DNA of 64,000 nt from Rhizodiscina lignyota (GCA_010015805.1 ML978141.1:62001-126000), one strand, 5' to 3'; counted from the first letter of the stretch, positions 1 to 11,876 are shown. Numbers and translations: made by a program. The notes: generated from the letters alone by a model not told the origin.

Positions 1-1
1 C

Positions 2-565
2 TACTGGGCGCAGCCTCATCTGTCCGCGCATATGGTACCGGAAACACCCTTCATCGACATAGCTGCTGGAGAAGCCTCGATACCGGGAGCGAAAGGCAAT
101 GTCAAAGTGGCGTTCACCATGACACGTGATGTTGCAAAATTCATCACGAAAGCCGTCATGTGCAACGACAAGTGGCCGGAAAAGAGCTATATCATCGGGG
201 ACAAGATGACTTTCGACGAGATTGTAGCTGCGGCGGAGAAAGCTCGAGGTATGTCTCTGTTCAAATTCAAAGCTCTGTGACTTCAGACCAAAAACTAATA
301 GGTCCGCATAGACATGAAATTCAAAGTCACTTACAACAAAGAAGAAGACCTGCGAGTAGGCAAGATTGAACCAATTCCCACTTGGATCGCCCTATGGGAC
401 AGATATCCAAGAGCGATCTTCGACGAAATGTTTTCTGCCTTTGGATTGAGCATGGTATTGGGTGACACGGATTTCGACTATGATACTTCGCTGAATGCAA
501 AGTTTCGGGAGATAGAGACTACGAAGATCACAGCTCTGATTCAGAAATATTGCAGCAAGCGGTGA
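2..565 (+). CDS. NmrA-like NAD(P)-binding protein, 5'-truncated
   Basis: This is the C-terminal part of an NmrA/isoflavone-reductase-like protein, a Rossmann-fold family whose fungal members act as NAD(P)-dependent reductases or redox-sensing regulators. The reading frame is already open at base 2, so the start and the N-terminal dinucleotide-binding motif lie outside the window. Exon 2-248 and exon 312-565 join across a GTATGT...CATAG intron (249-311), giving an EKAR-DMKFKVTY junction in frame. Typical NmrA-like C-terminal features are visible: TPFIDIAAGEASIPG, then TRDVAKFITKAV, then a conserved end with WDRYPRAIFDEMFSAFGL. The stop at 563-565 is only 57 bp from the stop of the convergent short-chain dehydrogenase. 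The substrate cannot be told from this fragment. Confidence 0.8.
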
Positions 566-622
566 AAATGGCAGGGGAAATTGGTTATCAAAATAAGCGC
601 ATTAAAATAAAATATAAAGCTC

Positions 623-1539
623 TCAATTGATGATGTAGCCACCGTCTACCACCATTGCACTGCCCTGGCAGAAGCTCGCCTTTGTAGAGCACAGGAATAT
701 CGCGCAGTCCGCAATTTCTGCGACCTGGCCCATTCGCTTCATTGGTGCGATCAGAATTGCAGGCGCCATCAATTCTCTTCGCCCCGGTTGACTCGTCGTC
801 ATCGGCGTCTCGATCACACCAGGACAGACACAGTTGACTCGAATGTCTTTATGGGCATAGTCGATCGCGTCGCCACGAGTCATTGCCATCACAGCAGCCT
901 TGCTAGCACAGTAAGCAGTCGCCGCAGGCCGTCCAACAAATCCTAGCTGGCTTGCAATGTTGACGATGCTGCCTCTTTGCGGCGGTCGCCTGGGGTCGTG
1001 ACTCGGCAGGGGTTCTTGGTTGAGCATCGCTTTGATCTCGGCACGAGACGAAAGCCAGCAGCCGCGATAATTTACATCGTTGATCTTGTCGAACATTTCC
1101 AGTGACGTCTCTGTGGATATTTGATTGTTTCCCATAATACCGGCGCAATTGACCTGAGATCGCGTTAGTAGTTAATCCCAGTGCCTCTCCTTTCCAACGA
1201 GGCGTACGCAATAATCTAATCTCCCAAATGTCTGCACAACTGTGGCGATAAGCTCATCCACAAACTTTTCTTGCGTTATATCCCCAGCCAAGGCAAATAT
1301 TTTAGCATTGGGGAACTGTTCCGTCAGCGCTTCCTGATTCTTCATCAGAAGCTCCTCGTTTCTGTCCGTTATCGCGATGCTACGGCAACCAGCTTCTGCA
1401 AATGCCAAGGCAACGCCTGACCCGATACCTGCGGTGACTCCTTAGATGATATTCGTGAGAGGGGCTGAGCTGCTATTGATATACCAGTTCCAGCTGCACC
1501 TGTAACCAATGCTACGCCAGGGTAGAGTGTCTCCGCCAT
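623..1539 (-). CDS. Short-chain dehydrogenase/reductase (SDR)
   Basis: Classical SDR-family oxidoreductase, NAD(P)-dependent, probably cytosolic. Three exons on the minus strand: 1539-1485, 1440-1208 and 1153-623, with introns of 44 and 54 nt, giving 272 aa. The spliced N-terminus reads GVALVTGAAGTG then AGIGSGVALAFAEAG, the glycine-rich cofactor loop. The second junction gives YCVNCAGIMG, the NAG motif region. The catalytic Ser lies in IVNIASQLG and the Tyr/Lys pair in AYCASKAAV. RVNCVCPGVIETPM and the DGGYIIN end are typical of the family. The glycine loop is a little longer than the usual TGxxxGIG, which is the weak point of the first splice choice. No substrate can be inferred. Confidence 0.85.
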
Positions 1540-1639
1540 ATTGTCTCGTCTGGTTGAGGGGTCGACTATGTGATATTGCTCGATTAAAACAACGGATGTC
1601 CAGGGAAGGAAGGACGATGTTCACGGTGATGCTGCAGCT

Positions 1640-3733
1640 GTGAGATGGTTAGCTCCAACGTTAGCTGAAGGTCCCCATTTACATAGGGCTGCCGAGAACC
1701 GCTCTAGTCCGCAGATAAGGATGGCCGAGGATTTCTCGTCTCCTTCATAGCCAGCTAAGACGCAAGTCTCGCTGTCAGTCTCCGAGTTGATGCCGTCGGC
1801 AAACTACCCGATTGAGTTTGATAATGGGGATGGAGGTGGTTTGTCAAGGGTACCGCGTGGTGACATGGATGTCGCGGGACACGCGGTCCGGCTAAGACAT
1901 CACCACCCTTCGTTCGCAACTCTTTCTTCCTCTCATCACCCATCCTTCTGTCCGTCACGAGCTATCGCGAGCCCTCCAGTCCTCGAGCATCCGAGTCTAT
2001 GCCTCCTATAGACCAGATAGAGCGGATAAGCTAGCCCTGCTGTCCAAGCAAGGTTACGCTCGCTAGCTCAACCTTGACCTTGACCTCGATCTCGACGATA
2101 CTCCCTTCTTGTACGCCCTTCGCAAATGCGACAGCCTATTGGCACCCTGATAGGGGTTGACCTCTTCGCGTCACTGTGCCTACCAGTTGCGAAGTCTCTC
2201 TGCATACTTTCACATTGCTTGTTGTGGATGGACAGCGACGTTTGGTGCTACAATATCAAACACCATGGCGAATCGACGCGGAGAACATATGAGGCTTATC
2301 ATTCTCTCGCTAGAAGGTCAAACAACTTCCTAGAGAAGGAACATATGTGGCCACGTCCTGACCAAACCCCCTCGAGCGAGTCCGAGGACGAGCCCGAGAC
2401 AGTCTCTAATGCCGAAGCAAAAATCTCAGACGACGGGCGACATGGCTTTGAAATCTTTTCTCAAGACCCACAGAATGAATTCTGCGGCTCAGTCTGACGA
2501 ACATGATCTGTTAAAAGGCAATATCCAAGTCGCGAGATATCCGGTACTCGACAACTCCATACCGAAACCTAACGCACCCACCGACGACCTTGGAAATCGA
2601 CAGACTGCACATGTGGCCGAGAGTTACACTGGTCCTATATAATGAGCTCCGCTCCAACTTCTACAATTTTGACGAGAGATAGAATCTTGGACTGAGGAGT
2701 AACAAACTGCTGGTGACTCCGAGAAAGATGTCCCGATGGTGCTACTCTGGCGGAGCTGAAAAGCCATTGTGGGACCCCTTGCGGGTTTCGAGGCTTTGCG
2801 CCTTCTCCTGCCATCCTTGAATCTTGAGAAGCTCGGACAATTAGTGGACCTGGCAGTCTGGAGGTTTGAGTGCGAGTAAAGCAATCTGCTGCTGCTAGGT
2901 CGGAGATACCGAAGATCTAGGTCGGACACCCAGAACTTGGTATCAAACAGCTCAAAACGCTTCTTTCCAGGACAAAATGGTACCGTCTCCACTGAGCCTG
3001 CAAGTCGTCCTAGCCAGCTCGCTCAACCGCACCCAGACACCACAGTTGTATTCACACAATCGTTTGCACAAAAATTCCGGAACCCCGGCATAAACGGGGT
3101 TCGTCTCCGATGGTTAGCGACACCTAGGATCTTGTCTAGATGTCCATACGTGGACGCTAAATATATCCGCTCAATTGTTGGACAATCCGTGAAGAGTTTG
3201 TCCCTGTCCGTGGACATTCCGACTTGTATGACGGGATCGTTGCACACGGTGGACAGGCCCTCAAGGACGACTCCTGGACCCCCGAAACCCTTGAAGTCGC
3301 TCAGAGTCACTCCTACAGCTATGTACCATAGTGGCACTTAACCTACCAAATACGTGTCAGTTCGACAGAATCTTCCCAGAGGGTAGCGAGATAGGCCTTT
3401 TTGAAGGCTGTAGGATCTTACAAACCCTGCTGCTCAAGGTGTAAGCCCATGTCGCTGGAGTCGTAGATCGCCGGCGACAGAATTCCTGTGCACGTGAGTG
3501 GCGAAACTCACGAGCTTTGATTCGAGCTCCCTTGGACGCTGAGCGCTGGCATTTGACTTGTTCGCAGAGATCTTAACAGCTCTATACAGCCCCTTCGTCA
3601 GCGGGTCTGGCTGCGTGTGTTGAGATGCCTTTGCGCCTTGATACAGCAGCATGCGAGCCCCAGTGGCATACCTCTCGAGCTTCGATTTCGTTGATTGTAA
3701 AAAGTAGACCTCGTGGTTCACCTAATATCCGAA
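1640..3733. other. Region with no defensible gene
   Basis: About 2.1 kb with several open frames but no recognised domain. On the plus strand one frame (about 2513-2691) ends TLVLYNELRSNFYNFDER, and another (about 3160-3351) reads REEFVPVRGHSDLYDGIVAH and ends YSYVP; both have protein-like composition but no start or splice structure I could join. A minus-strand frame of 95 codons (3434-3721) is also unrecognised. Near 2070-2100 there is a short run of TTGACC/TCGATC-type hexamers. Best guess is remnants of one or more decayed genes. Confidence 0.3.
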
Positions 3734-3734
3734 A

Positions 3735-5340
3735 ATGAACCGACAACTTATTCTACAGCTCTTTTGCTCTGATATCACAAAGGCCCAAGTAGCTCTTACT
3801 ATATCCTCTGCTTGCCAATCCTACCTTTGTCCGTTTATCAGATTATATGCTTGTGTTGCGTTTGGTTCGTCCTCGTTCAATCGGTCACAGACAATCAAGA
3901 GACACAAAGGGAGTCACACGATCCAGTTCGCTTCTTGTGGGCTTTTTGGGCCGCCACAGCCCCTCCGCAAACGTCTAAAAATTCAGAAACTGTCATTGGT
4001 TAGCTTTGCTTCATGTTTCGTTATTGCTGGAGGCAGTCTATGCCGTTGGAGCAGATACCTTTTACGCAAGTGTATCACTTGCTTTACTCCTCTTCATCCG
4101 AATCACGGTCTTCACCCGACACCACACGACCTTCCCGCAGCCACGCCGCCCATAGCCTGGGATGGTCGCCTGGTGCTGGGGCCCACACCCGCCTTGCCGC
4201 TGGCACCGGCCTGGTGGGCTCAGGCCGAATGGTGTCGTCGCTCTCGTCGCTGTCGTCGTCATTGCCACCCGGGGGGTCGGCCGGGGGCGGGCGAAGGGTC
4301 TCCAGTGAGGAGGAGGGAGAGAGGGAGGGTGAGGAGAAGCTGTATTATATATGGGTCAGTGTTATTGTCATTTCGCGCTAGTTTACTTGTGCTTACAGGG
4401 CAGCCAGCCACGCAAAACAACCACAGGAGAAAGCCATTGCGGCGTTGGAGAGTTGTTTTGGTTGTGATTTAGCTATCTTCAACGTTAGCTATGCCGTTCT
4501 GCAACCTCGACCTGTGGGTGGGAACGATTGCAATAATGCTCTCGCCTTTGCTGGGCTTCTGGCAAACTGGTTACGAGCAGTAGTCATTCCGATCTTGAGC
4601 ACCAACACACCCACCATTGCGAGAAGAACAAAGAGGCAAAGTGCACGATTTAAAGCGACTGCCGGGTACTAGGACACTAACTCACAGTTTGGAAAGCTTT
4701 GGGTGCAGAGGGAAGGCTCTGTAATGTGGTCGGTAGCTTGGGATGAAACTGGAAGCTCTCCTGCCTCAATATTAACCAGCACGCGTGTGCCAAGACCACG
4801 GTCCGCCCAAGCTCCCTGCCACGGAGAACGCCCTCATGTCGCTGGCCGCCAGTCTGGGTCAGTGGATTTTGCTGCCGTCACCAATCTACGATGCACTTCG
4901 CGCTGCCGCTGCGTGGACGGCTCTACACTCTGCCACTCAAGTCCTCATCTCGGTGCACAACAACAGCAACTGAGCGAACTGCTTAGCGACGTCAAGCTCT
5001 TCAACCACCACCACAACATGGCTTTGGAGAATGCGATGTAGATGGAGGAGAGAGGCAAGAGAGACGTCGGTTTTGTGTTTAAGAGCTGGTCTCACGCGCT
5101 ATGTGTGGTATATCGTAGTACTGTACATATGGAAGTGCCAGACGAAGATACAATTCTTCAACATAATATCGGAACGGCAAGGCTTTGGAGATCTTCTGTC
5201 GTTAGGTAGCGCCACGCTGGCGTTTCACGTCCGGATGGTCAATAGGAAATCTTTGGCACACGATGAAGCAAAAATGTCAAATAAATCAATAATAAAAAGC
5301 ATGAAAGCTATAACAGTACCGAAACCAGCCTAAAACTCAG
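3735..5340. other. Intergenic region, G-rich tract at 4260-4335
   Basis: Plus-strand frames here (for example 3735-4472) are low in complexity and look like chance. At 4268-4335 the plus strand is strongly G/A-rich, with several runs of three or more G, and could form a G-quadruplex; it shows no clear relation to a gene. I see no RNA gene or repeat family. Confidence 0.35.
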
Positions 5341-5344
5341 AAAT

Positions 5345-8197
5345 CTACTCATATGGATTTCTCCAAGCGCTTTGCTTCCAAGTGTCCTCAGTTACGTCTT
5401 CCTCTTCTTCATCCTTGACGAACTGGTCATCCACCTTGTCATCATCTTCCTCAGCCTCGTCATCTCCTTCCTGCTCGATATTACCCTCTTGTGAATTATC
5501 GTGGTCATTATTAGCCCCCTCTTGATCGATATTGCCATCCTGCTCGTCATTCCCCCCTTCTCCACCGTCTCCATCATCATCATAATCATCATAATCATCA
5601 TAATCTTCATAATCTTCATCATCATAATCTTCATAATCTTCATCATCTTCATCTTCATCATCTTCATCATCATCATCATCATCACCATCTCCACCCTGTT
5701 CCTCGTCCTCCTCTGCCTCAGCCCTTTCCACTTCCTTCTCCTCAAAGAAGATTTTGTGAAACACCACATCCCTACCAGCACTATCTGTGGAGAGCTGGAT
5801 CAAACGTTCCTTCATCGAGATACTCCATAGGTATGCCGCAATCTGACTATCAGCGTAAGAGAAATCCAGCGGCACATCGTCCAACTCAATAAGGGCCCAC
5901 TCGCCAGCCTCAAGCTTTTCGCCCCACTTAATGGCACTTCCGAACTTGCAGATGATGTCAACGGCTGATTCAAGCATCTTCCTGCTGTCCATCTTCACGA
6001 CGAGCTTCTTCAAATTCGACTTTACGTAACCCGAATTTTGATCGATCCACTCCCTCAGGCTTTCCTCTTCCTCCTTGACGTACTCTGGCAGAGAATCGGA
6101 CATGTGCGCAGGCTCGTAGGAAATGGTCAGCTCGTCAATCAAATGTATGATACGGCAGTTATATCGATCAGCCCTTTCAAATGAAGAGTTCAGCGTTGCA
6201 ATGTTTATGCGGAGATAACGATCCTCCAGCCACGTGATCGGTTCATCTCCCTGCTGCTTTCGCAGAGTTGTAAGCTGGCTAGATTGTCGGTCGTGTTCAT
6301 CGTCGTTGATCCCCTGACGGTAGGCATAAGTTCGCACTCTGTATGCTGGACCACGTCGAAGTTGCCGAGCGCAGTTTTGACAGGGCGGTTTCGGGGTACA
6401 GACTTTAGCGCCAATTAAATCGCCATTATAACGCATTGTATTCGGGACGCAGGTACAAGTCTGAATGTCGAAACCGTCACCAGAGGGGCCCGCATGTGGA
6501 TCTTGGCCCGCTCCCATGATGAACTTGATTCGAAAGCCTACGGCTTTGAGTGTTCGCAACGTTCGCCGCAATTTGTTAAACGCAGCTAATCTTTGGGTCG
6601 ATATATCAGGCATAAATTCGCCGAAGAGGTCGTACCGGAAGAAGCTTGGAAAGCGGAGATCCATTATCGGATTCAAAGAGAATATCGGAGACCATTCGAA
6701 CGTGTCTTTCGCCCAGTGAAGCAAGGACTTCCATTCGTCGGCTCCGTGATTGATCTCTTCTTCATCCTCATCCCTCCAGATCTCGTCGCCATCGAAGATA
6801 CTGTATACAGATTGGTTAAGGCTCGTTAGACTGAGGATGGTGTCGTTCAATTCGTCGTGGGAGCTAATCTTTAGTCCTGGGTGATTTTCGGCAATGACCT
6901 TGAGAGCTGCGAACATGTCTTTGACAGTTAGGACACGCTCGCCCACTTCGTCGCGTCCGAGAGCGTTTGGTCCATTAATAATTCCTAGCATATCATGATT
7001 GTGAGTTTGACCGCACCAAGGGAAGTTTTCTCCGAAGGGACGCACCCGTGGTTGTGCCTCAAAGCGAAACCAGTGTTTCCGTAATGCGGGTTCTTCAAAA
7101 TATTGAACTTGTCTGAGAGGATCAAGCCTGGTAGTAACATTTTTCGAAATCGCCTTGCGTGGCTGGAAGACACGAAGCCATGATTGCAGTCCGACTTTGA
7201 GCTCTGCTAGATGGACCCCTTCGCGCTCAAGCATACTGACAAGCGAAGGTAGACTGGGGTGTGATTGGTGCATCTCAAGGATTTGGAGACTCTTGGGGGC
7301 GTGCCGAGCGATAGCATCGGCGATATGGCAGCAACTTCGATGTAGACGCATCAGTGGTGTCTGCACATCGCCGTCGGCTATATCACTACGAACCCTACGA
7401 GAGAGGCGGTCATTTATATCCATATGTAATCGATACTCTCCGCGGATGGCAAGGGCCTTCACATTTGTACAGGCCGCCAGGATGCTATCTGTGACTAAAT
7501 CTTCCATAGCTAAGGGGTCGTGGTGCTCGCGGAGGAAGTCAGGGTTTTTCCGGAGAATAGCAAACTGGCCATCCCAGTTGGTATGACGTCTGGATATAGC
7601 ATTACCATCAGCGGTGAGGTCGTTTCTTTGTTTCCATTCAGCATCCGAGAGTGCAGAATATCGCGGCTGCCGCAAGCAATCCGCATCGCGGGCACGTAGA
7701 CAATGCAATCGGGCTTCGGCCCAATTGAGGACAGTCAGGCGCTTGAGTCGTGGCCAGAGCGAAGGACAGGAAGGCGCAAGTTCACACCACGTGTACGTAT
7801 TTTCTGCCTCCGGCGTAACATAATCAAGGATGTCGCTGAGGTCTAGGTCTTCGAGGAAAGGCAGGTTGTCCTGGATCCAGATGAAGTCTTCAAGTGAATT
7901 CCAGTGGCTCATGGCAAGCTTCCGAACATACACCCTATTAGTGTCATTAATCAAGCTTTGAAACAGCTGCCATTTTCGCCGTCCTCTATTAATCTACGCT
8001 CCGTAGCTTAGTCCATGGATCCCCTCATAAGAGAATGGTTCCAGGAATTGGTAAACTTGCAACACCTGGGCATTGGCAAAGCCCTGTGCTGTCTTCTGGA
8101 GCTGGAAAATCTCATGCTTTGTCAAGTATGAAGAGATACAGAGAAGTTCTTCTGCACAGAGCTTATCAAATCCGCTCCCGGTAGCGGTAGTCGCCAT
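5345..8197 (-). pseudogene. F-box-like fungal protein with acidic tail, one in-frame stop
   Basis: The minus strand is open from ATG 8197 to the stop at 5345 (951 codons) except for one TAG at 7996-7994, codon 68. Before it lies an F-box-like segment (FDKLCAEELLCISSYLTKHE). After it the same frame continues without shift as INRGRRKWQLFQSLI, then VRKLAMSHW and leucine-rich stretches, so both sides clearly belong to one protein. F-box proteins are substrate adaptors of SCF ubiquitin ligases. The C-terminus (about codons 800-940) is an Asp/Glu/Tyr-rich tail of DYEDYDDEDYED type, encoded by the CAT/CTT-rich strand at 5570-5700. A 12-nt GT...AG segment spans the stop but is too short to splice. 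It could be a recent nonsense allele (a TGG Trp to TAG change would fit), a readthrough case or a sequence error. Confidence 0.6.
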
Positions 8198-9136
8198 TGT
8201 AGTTATGATATATGTCAGGAAGAGAGAGAGAGAGAGAGAGACGTTAGAAATCTAATGTGAAAGTTTAGTAGCTTGATTGCTGGAAGTACAGAGGCGAACA
8301 ATTTTGTAGAGCAGGGAGGATTGATCGAGTGTACTGGAGATGCCAATTTCAAGAGAGCCAATATTAGATATTCCTTGATCTCACAGTTTCGGAACAAAGC
8401 GATAATGGCGAATGAACTTGAAAGCGGGTCGATGAAAGAATGGCTATGCCATCCTTTCAAGGTGCTCACAATAAGCATTTAAAACAAAGAGACAACCCAC
8501 TAGGAGCTCGAGAGCGACAAAACAGTCGATCGTAGATTTCACAACATTGAACAGCAGCAGCGCGCGGTCTCTTGGATCAATGAAATGCACAAGTTTTTCA
8601 ATAATTCGCCATTGTTTAGTACACTCCAGAGATCGTACAACCGAGCTTTCAGAGATAGTCCCGGTTTTCTTGAAGTGCAAGAGCTGCTAGCCCTTAGGCA
8701 TTACAGCTTGCTCACAGTCAGCTATTCCCTCGCCCTCAAGACGGAAATGGTTTCTGGTTTCCGTGAAGGAAAATGGCCGATTTACCAGTGCTGTGAGCAT
8801 CTCCAGATCCATCGTTGAGCTGAAAAGCAGGAAGTGTTCGGTGTTCCAGGGAGGGACATGGTAGAAGCCTGTTTCATTCCTATTAGGCTAGACGTTTACA
8901 ATCTTCGTCGCCACATGCAATGTCGCGTGGGAGATGGTGGAGTGAGAGAGATTTTCCCATCGACCAACCCGAAGTTGAACTTTCAGATGAGCCCCAACCT
9001 TAGGCCCCAGGCTCGCCGGCCCGATTGGACCCGAAAGTCTGTCCTCCATCGTCACCTCAACCGCTGCTCTTCAACAGGAACCTACGCCCAGCTATAATTC
9101 TGCAATTGCTACTCGAATCATACTCAATTCCTCTCA
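8198..9136. other. Intergenic region with (GA)n tract
   Basis: The upstream side of the F-box-like gene holds a (GA)n microsatellite at about 8221-8241. A minus-strand open frame at about 8690-8900 reads NETGFYHVPPWNTEHFLLF and then MDLEMLTALVNRPF. It looks protein-like but has a stop just upstream and no start before the internal Met, so I do not call it a gene. The right part should hold the QCR10 promoter. Confidence 0.35.
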
Positions 9137-9713
9137 ATGGTAGTGCTTTCGTCTCCTCACTGCCATGGTCTGGCGCTGACCATCTCTATTCGCAGGCATC
9201 GCCCCAGCGGCCAGGTCTTCCGCACGTCGGCCATTTAGGTATACAGCCATGGTCGGTAAGGCCGGATTATAGCACCTACAAATCTCCTCATGGTCCTAAG
9301 TACGTTTAGCGCCTTTCATCTCCTTTCTGGGCGGTCCTTTGAACACTGAAGACCGTCAATTGCACTCAGCGAGCTTGCACTGCAACCAATCGCCAATATT
9401 TTCAGTTTCAAGCTCACCGTTAACAACATATTTGATCCATATAATCATTCAAACACCATCTTCAATGTACGAAAACATTGGCTGATTGCTTCGCTTAAAC
9501 AGATACACCATCTCCACGCACTACCACGGCATTAACGCCTCTCGAGCACTCCGCTTCGGCACATTAGCTGCAGGTTTCGGCACCTGCGCCGGCATCTTCG
9601 CCCTCTTCTTCTTCGCCGAAGTCCCGAAAGTGAGCAAGGACATCATGCAGAAGGTTCCGGTACTGGGTGACTACTTCCGGAAGGAGGTCGCGCCAGAAGA
9701 CAACCCATTCTGA
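9137..9713 (+). CDS. QCR10: Cytochrome bc1 complex subunit 10 (QCR10)
   Basis: Small membrane subunit of mitochondrial complex III. The C-terminal exon carries the family hallmark: a single membrane segment (LRFGTLAAGFGTCAGIFALF) followed by a conserved tail with QKVPVLGDYF. The preceding exon has DYSTYKSPHGPKY, as in fungal QCR10. I model three coding exons: 9137-9139 (the ATG alone), 9196-9299 and 9503-9713, with introns of 56 and 203 nt, for 105 aa. An ATG at 9250 is followed after six codons by a stop, so it cannot be the start. The one-codon first exon is inferred from a good donor (ATG|GTAGTG) and acceptor (TTCGCAG) and should be confirmed with RNA. Confidence 0.8.
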
Positions 9714-9981
9714 GCTCAGCTGAATATACATAATGTGCTAGCGGGTGCAGTTGGAATGCATCAGGCGGATTGTGACACCAGGAGTGAAGGACTGTACATA
9801 TCTAGAGGTCACAAAGGGCTGTAAAGTAGGAATGCGTTCGAGCGCTCAATAGAGGATTCGATTCAGTGACTACCCCATCTCTACCAGTACAGTACATATG
9901 GTATTTGATGTGCGCATGAACTCCAACCCGAAGCGCCGTGCCTGCGAATGCAATCAAGGACTTCCTATACTCTCCAGACGC

Positions 9982-10944
9982 TCAGTTCTCGCCCATCTTC
10001 CCCACGCACTCCGACATCTCTTCGTCAGAGTAGATCCTAAAGCCCTTCTCCTTCGTCACACTTGCTAACTGTACGTTCTTTGCATCCAACTTCTCCTCCA
10101 TCACCTGCTTGAGCGTCTTAAGCACCATCTGCTCTGCCTCCTGGAGTGTGAGAGACTTGTGGTATTCGTTCTGGAGTTCTGCTTGTGCGCCTTCGCTGCC
10201 GGAGCCGATTGCTTTCGCGTCGTAGCGGTAGAAGGTGCCCGATGGTTCCGCATGGTATCTGAATCACACATCCGGTTAGCCAATATACGAGATACTGGTT
10301 ATTTGAGGCGACTCACAAGCTCGGTCCATCCTCATCATAACCCGCAATCAGCAGCGCAACGCCAAAAGGTCTGCTCATGATGCTCTCCTCTCCATCTGCT
10401 CCCTCACCGAACCTCAGCGCCAAGTCGCATATCGCCTGTGTACAGCTCTCGACGCGCAGCGGCTCGTTGTAGTTGAACGCATGGCTTTGGCTCTCCACCC
10501 GCGCATGCTCAATCATGCTGCGTGCGTCTGCTTGCAGGCCGGACATCGCACAGCCGATGTGTCGGTCGATTTCCACAATCTTTTCGACGGACGAGGTCTC
10601 GAGGAGGGTGGAGGTGACGCGCTTTTCAACGCCGAGGATTACACCTTCTGATGTTGCGACCTGTACACAAGAGAGTGAGTCTTGACGTATCATAAGATGG
10701 GGCACTGGAGAGGCGGTTACGTACACCTATTGCTGTTGAACCGAGCTTGATCGCCTCGAGAGAGTATTCGACTTGGAAGAGACGACCTTCTGGCGAGAAG
10801 GTGCTGTGTTATGTTAGAGCAAGAGCTGTACGTCATTTTATGAAAGGCATACTTGATTCCACGATCTGTAAAGCATGATATCAGCTCAAGTCCCTATACC
10901 TACACTGTGGTCTTCTTACCATATTCTGACCGGGCGATGAACAT
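9982..10944 (-). CDS. PUP2: Proteasome subunit alpha type-5 (PUP2)
   Basis: Alpha-5 subunit of the 20S proteasome core; the alpha ring gates access to the proteolytic chamber and acts in cytosol and nucleus. Five exons: 10944-10920, 10865-10853 (a 13-nt microexon), 10803-10725, 10660-10317 and 10258-9982, giving 245 aa, the usual length. The spliced N-terminus [20 protein letters not shown] is the alpha-5 signature, followed by [19 protein letters not shown]. The central [12 protein letters not shown] and [15 protein letters not shown] blocks are typical. The C-terminus ends [19 protein letters not shown]. It is convergent with QCR10, with 268 bp between the stops. Confidence 0.93.
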
Positions 10945-11876
10945 TGTGACGCTTTTGTGGTTGTTTGAGGGGAGGGCTGAGGGAAGAGAGTATGTTGGTG
11001 GAGTTTTACGAGGGATAGAGAGTTCTGGAGCTTTGACAGGTGAGGAAGGGAGAGGAACAGCTGGTTTGCAGAAGTTCTCAAGGTGTATGAAGCTTGCCGT
11101 TGATTTGGTGCTCCCAGGCAGATGGAGCTTTCGTCAAGCTCAAAATATGCCGCTAAGCCTATTTTGGTTAGGTTACATCCTCATCCCCAAAGACGCGCGA
11201 CTTGCCGAGCATCTCAACGTCAAAGTTTACAGCCATGTGAAGGCGATGTTACTATTTTTAACCTTTATATGCTATAATTCGGAGAGTTCAATATCATGTA
11301 TCTCCGAATTTACCATAATTAGAGAATCTCTGTCACTCCGTGGAGAAGCTTGAAAGTCGCCGCTTTTCCACTGCTGTGCCGCGAGGCGAAGGCGTTTACT
11401 CTAATCATACGAAGGAGCCAGTTTCCGACAAGCGAACAGTCTATAGAGCCACTCTATTAAGTCGCCTTTCAGCACTTCTAAGAAGCTGCTACATGTTACT
11501 GGGTATATATTAAAGGCTATCATAGGGTAACTTGCTAGGCATGTCTCAGAAGATTTACTTCTCGTTGTGGCAGAAAGGAGAGGCTGTTGCAGGTCTCATA
11601 CGCTCACGAGAAACTAGCCCTTCGTATGCTTCTATCAACCAGGAGATCAGAGTGCATCTTTCACACTTCACGTTATTTAATTTCACCTCTCATTTGTTCA
11701 CACACCATGCTGTCTATGTTGGCTTGCTTTCCGACCAGTCGGAGCATTCTGGGTATAAGAGTTGAGCATTCCATGTCTAGTTTGTCCAACTCGTTGTTAT
11801 TCTATCAGTTGTAAATACACATGTCATACGACAGACTCAGTTAATTGACTCCCCATAAAATGTTTGTAAGCTAGGG
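10945..11876. other. Intergenic region with a hairpin
   Basis: Upstream side of PUP2 and downstream side of the carboxypeptidase. A perfect 10-bp inverted repeat, AATTCGGAGA at 11276-11285 and its complement at 11301-11310, forms a stem with a 15-nt loop. It could be a factor-binding palindrome or a structured RNA. No gene seen. Confidence 0.35.

Noticed and set aside
5501-5830. Plus-strand Ile-rich frame
   Set aside because: Reverse complement of the Asp/Glu-rich tail of the F-box-like gene; not a membrane protein.
7985-7999. 12-nt intron removing the TAG in the F-box-like gene
   Set aside because: In frame, but far below any workable intron length.
9250-9272. ATG at 9250 as QCR10 start
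   Set aside because: It runs into a stop within seven codons and is in the wrong frame for the conserved DYSTYKSPHGPK segment.
10853-11353. 166-codon plus-strand frame opposite the PUP2 start
   Set aside because: Overlaps PUP2 exons and promoter on the other strand, with no domain.
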